DNA of 13,068 nt from JBOGFC01 sp050742155 (GTDB lineage Bacteria > Actinomycetota > Acidimicrobiia > Spongiisociales > JALYHC01): NCBI GenBank assembly GCA_050742155.1, contig JBOGFC010000227.1, positions 1 to 13,068 of the forward strand, read 5' to 3'. Shown piece after piece: positions 12,512 to 13,068 of the stretch (position 1 is its first letter; every line of letters starts with the position of its first letter). The notes beneath the pieces are model-generated. The model was not told where the DNA came from. It saw only the letters and a list, made by a program, of their open reading frames with translations, and made no database searches. A program made the position numbers and the translations under genes.

Positions 12512-13068
12512 GTGCCGATGAACCCGGACCCCAAGCCAGGGCGCTGGATCCTCCCACTGGTGATCCTCGGCATGGTGGGATTCACCTACATGGTGGTGCG
12601 GAGCATCGAGCCGGCCACCTCGGTGGAGGGGACCACCACGACCATCACGGAGGCGGCCGCGCCTCCGGCCGAGTCAACCACCACCACCGTCGACCCGGCC
12701 ATCGCGGCCTACCTCCAGGCCCTCGAGGAAGAGCAAACCGAAAGCCAGGCCCTCCTGGCCGAGGGCGAGGCCATCAACGCCCGCTGGGATGCTCGCGAAC
12801 AGGACTACCAGACCACGCTCGACCAGTTCCGGGGCCTACGGGATCGAGCCCAGGTGTTCGCCGATTCCGTGGACACCCAAACCCCCCCGGCCGGTTTGGA
12901 CGAGCTGGCCACCGCCCATGCCCAAGTGATCGCCGCCTCCGATCGGATCCTCGGCGCCGCCGAGGCGCTGATCAGCGGTCTCGAGGCCCCGGATCAAGGC
13001 CAGCAGCGACAGGCGGCGCTGGAGAGCCTTCGGCAGGCGACCACCGACTTCGGGGCGGCCGTCGAGGC
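12512..13068 (+). CDS. Membrane-anchored coiled-coil protein (partial, C-terminus outside window)
   Basis: The frame is open from GTG 12512 to the window edge (185 codons seen). After a short Pro-rich N-terminus one hydrophobic segment (about 12-29, 'WILPLVILGMVGFTYMVV') forms a membrane anchor. It is followed by a Thr-rich linker ('TTTTIT', 'STTTTVD') typical of actinobacterial surface proteins and long Ala/Glu/Gln-rich helices with coiled-coil character ('AYLQALEEEQTESQALLAEG' onward). No enzymatic motif is seen. ATG 12518 is an alternative start two codons later. It is divergent from moaA with two palindromes between. The helical region probably lies outside the cytoplasmic membrane. No family recognised. 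Confidence 0.75.
   Translation, partial: MPMNPDPKPGRWILPLVILGMVGFTYMVVRSIEPATSVEGTTTTITEAAAPPAESTTTTVDPAIAAYLQALEEEQTESQALLAEGEAINARWDAREQDYQTTLDQFRGLRDRAQVFADSVDTQTPPAGLDELATAHAQVIAASDRILGAAEALISGLEAPDQGQQRQAALESLRQATTDFGAAVE

Overview
The window is high-GC, densely coding bacterial chromosome of actinobacterial type, most like an Acidimicrobiia-class or related uncultured actinobacterium. The reasons are strong G/C bias at third codon positions, many GTG starts, TANNNT-type -10 boxes placed directly in front of start codons, Thr-rich linkers after membrane anchors, and the mix of families (F420/FMN split-barrel proteins, cyclase-AAA signalling proteins, DUF2652). The lineage is inferred from style only. 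I see no mobile element, tRNA, rRNA or CRISPR array, and no gene-free stretch longer than 300 bases.

Layout. (a) 1-3326, minus strand: a class III nucleotidyl cyclase-AAA ATPase protein cut by the window edge, an FMN/F420 split-barrel oxidoreductase, a DUF2652 cyclase-fold protein, a small lipoprotein and a conserved hypothetical protein. (b) 3368-7363, plus strand: leucine/valine dehydrogenase, a single-chain (alpha-beta fused) branched-chain 2-oxoacid dehydrogenase E1, and a tandem-GNAT protein, tightly packed as one operon. The first two genes perform consecutive steps of branched-chain amino acid breakdown: deamination to the 2-oxoacid, then oxidative decarboxylation. No E2 or E3 gene lies in the window. 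(c) 7508-9213, plus strand: a homologue of alanine-glyoxylate aminotransferase that lacks the PLP lysine, a zinc-ribbon membrane protein that appears to start with CTG, and a stand-alone Nfu N-terminal domain protein. (d) 9214-9309: a large inverted repeat between converging genes. (e) 9310-12413, minus strand: moaA (molybdenum cofactor synthesis), then a LysM protein, a single-pass membrane protein and a methyltransferase-like protein. (f) 12512 to the end, plus strand: the start of a membrane-anchored coiled-coil protein.

The most noteworthy points are the aminotransferase homologue that has lost its Schiff-base lysine and several other PLP contacts, two probable CTG starts that conventional gene calling would miss or truncate, a replaced thiamine-diphosphate motif in the E1 protein, twin palindromes 21 bp apart upstream of the pseudo-aminotransferase, and a consistent pattern of leaderless promoters at transcription-unit starts compared with Shine-Dalgarno starts inside operons.
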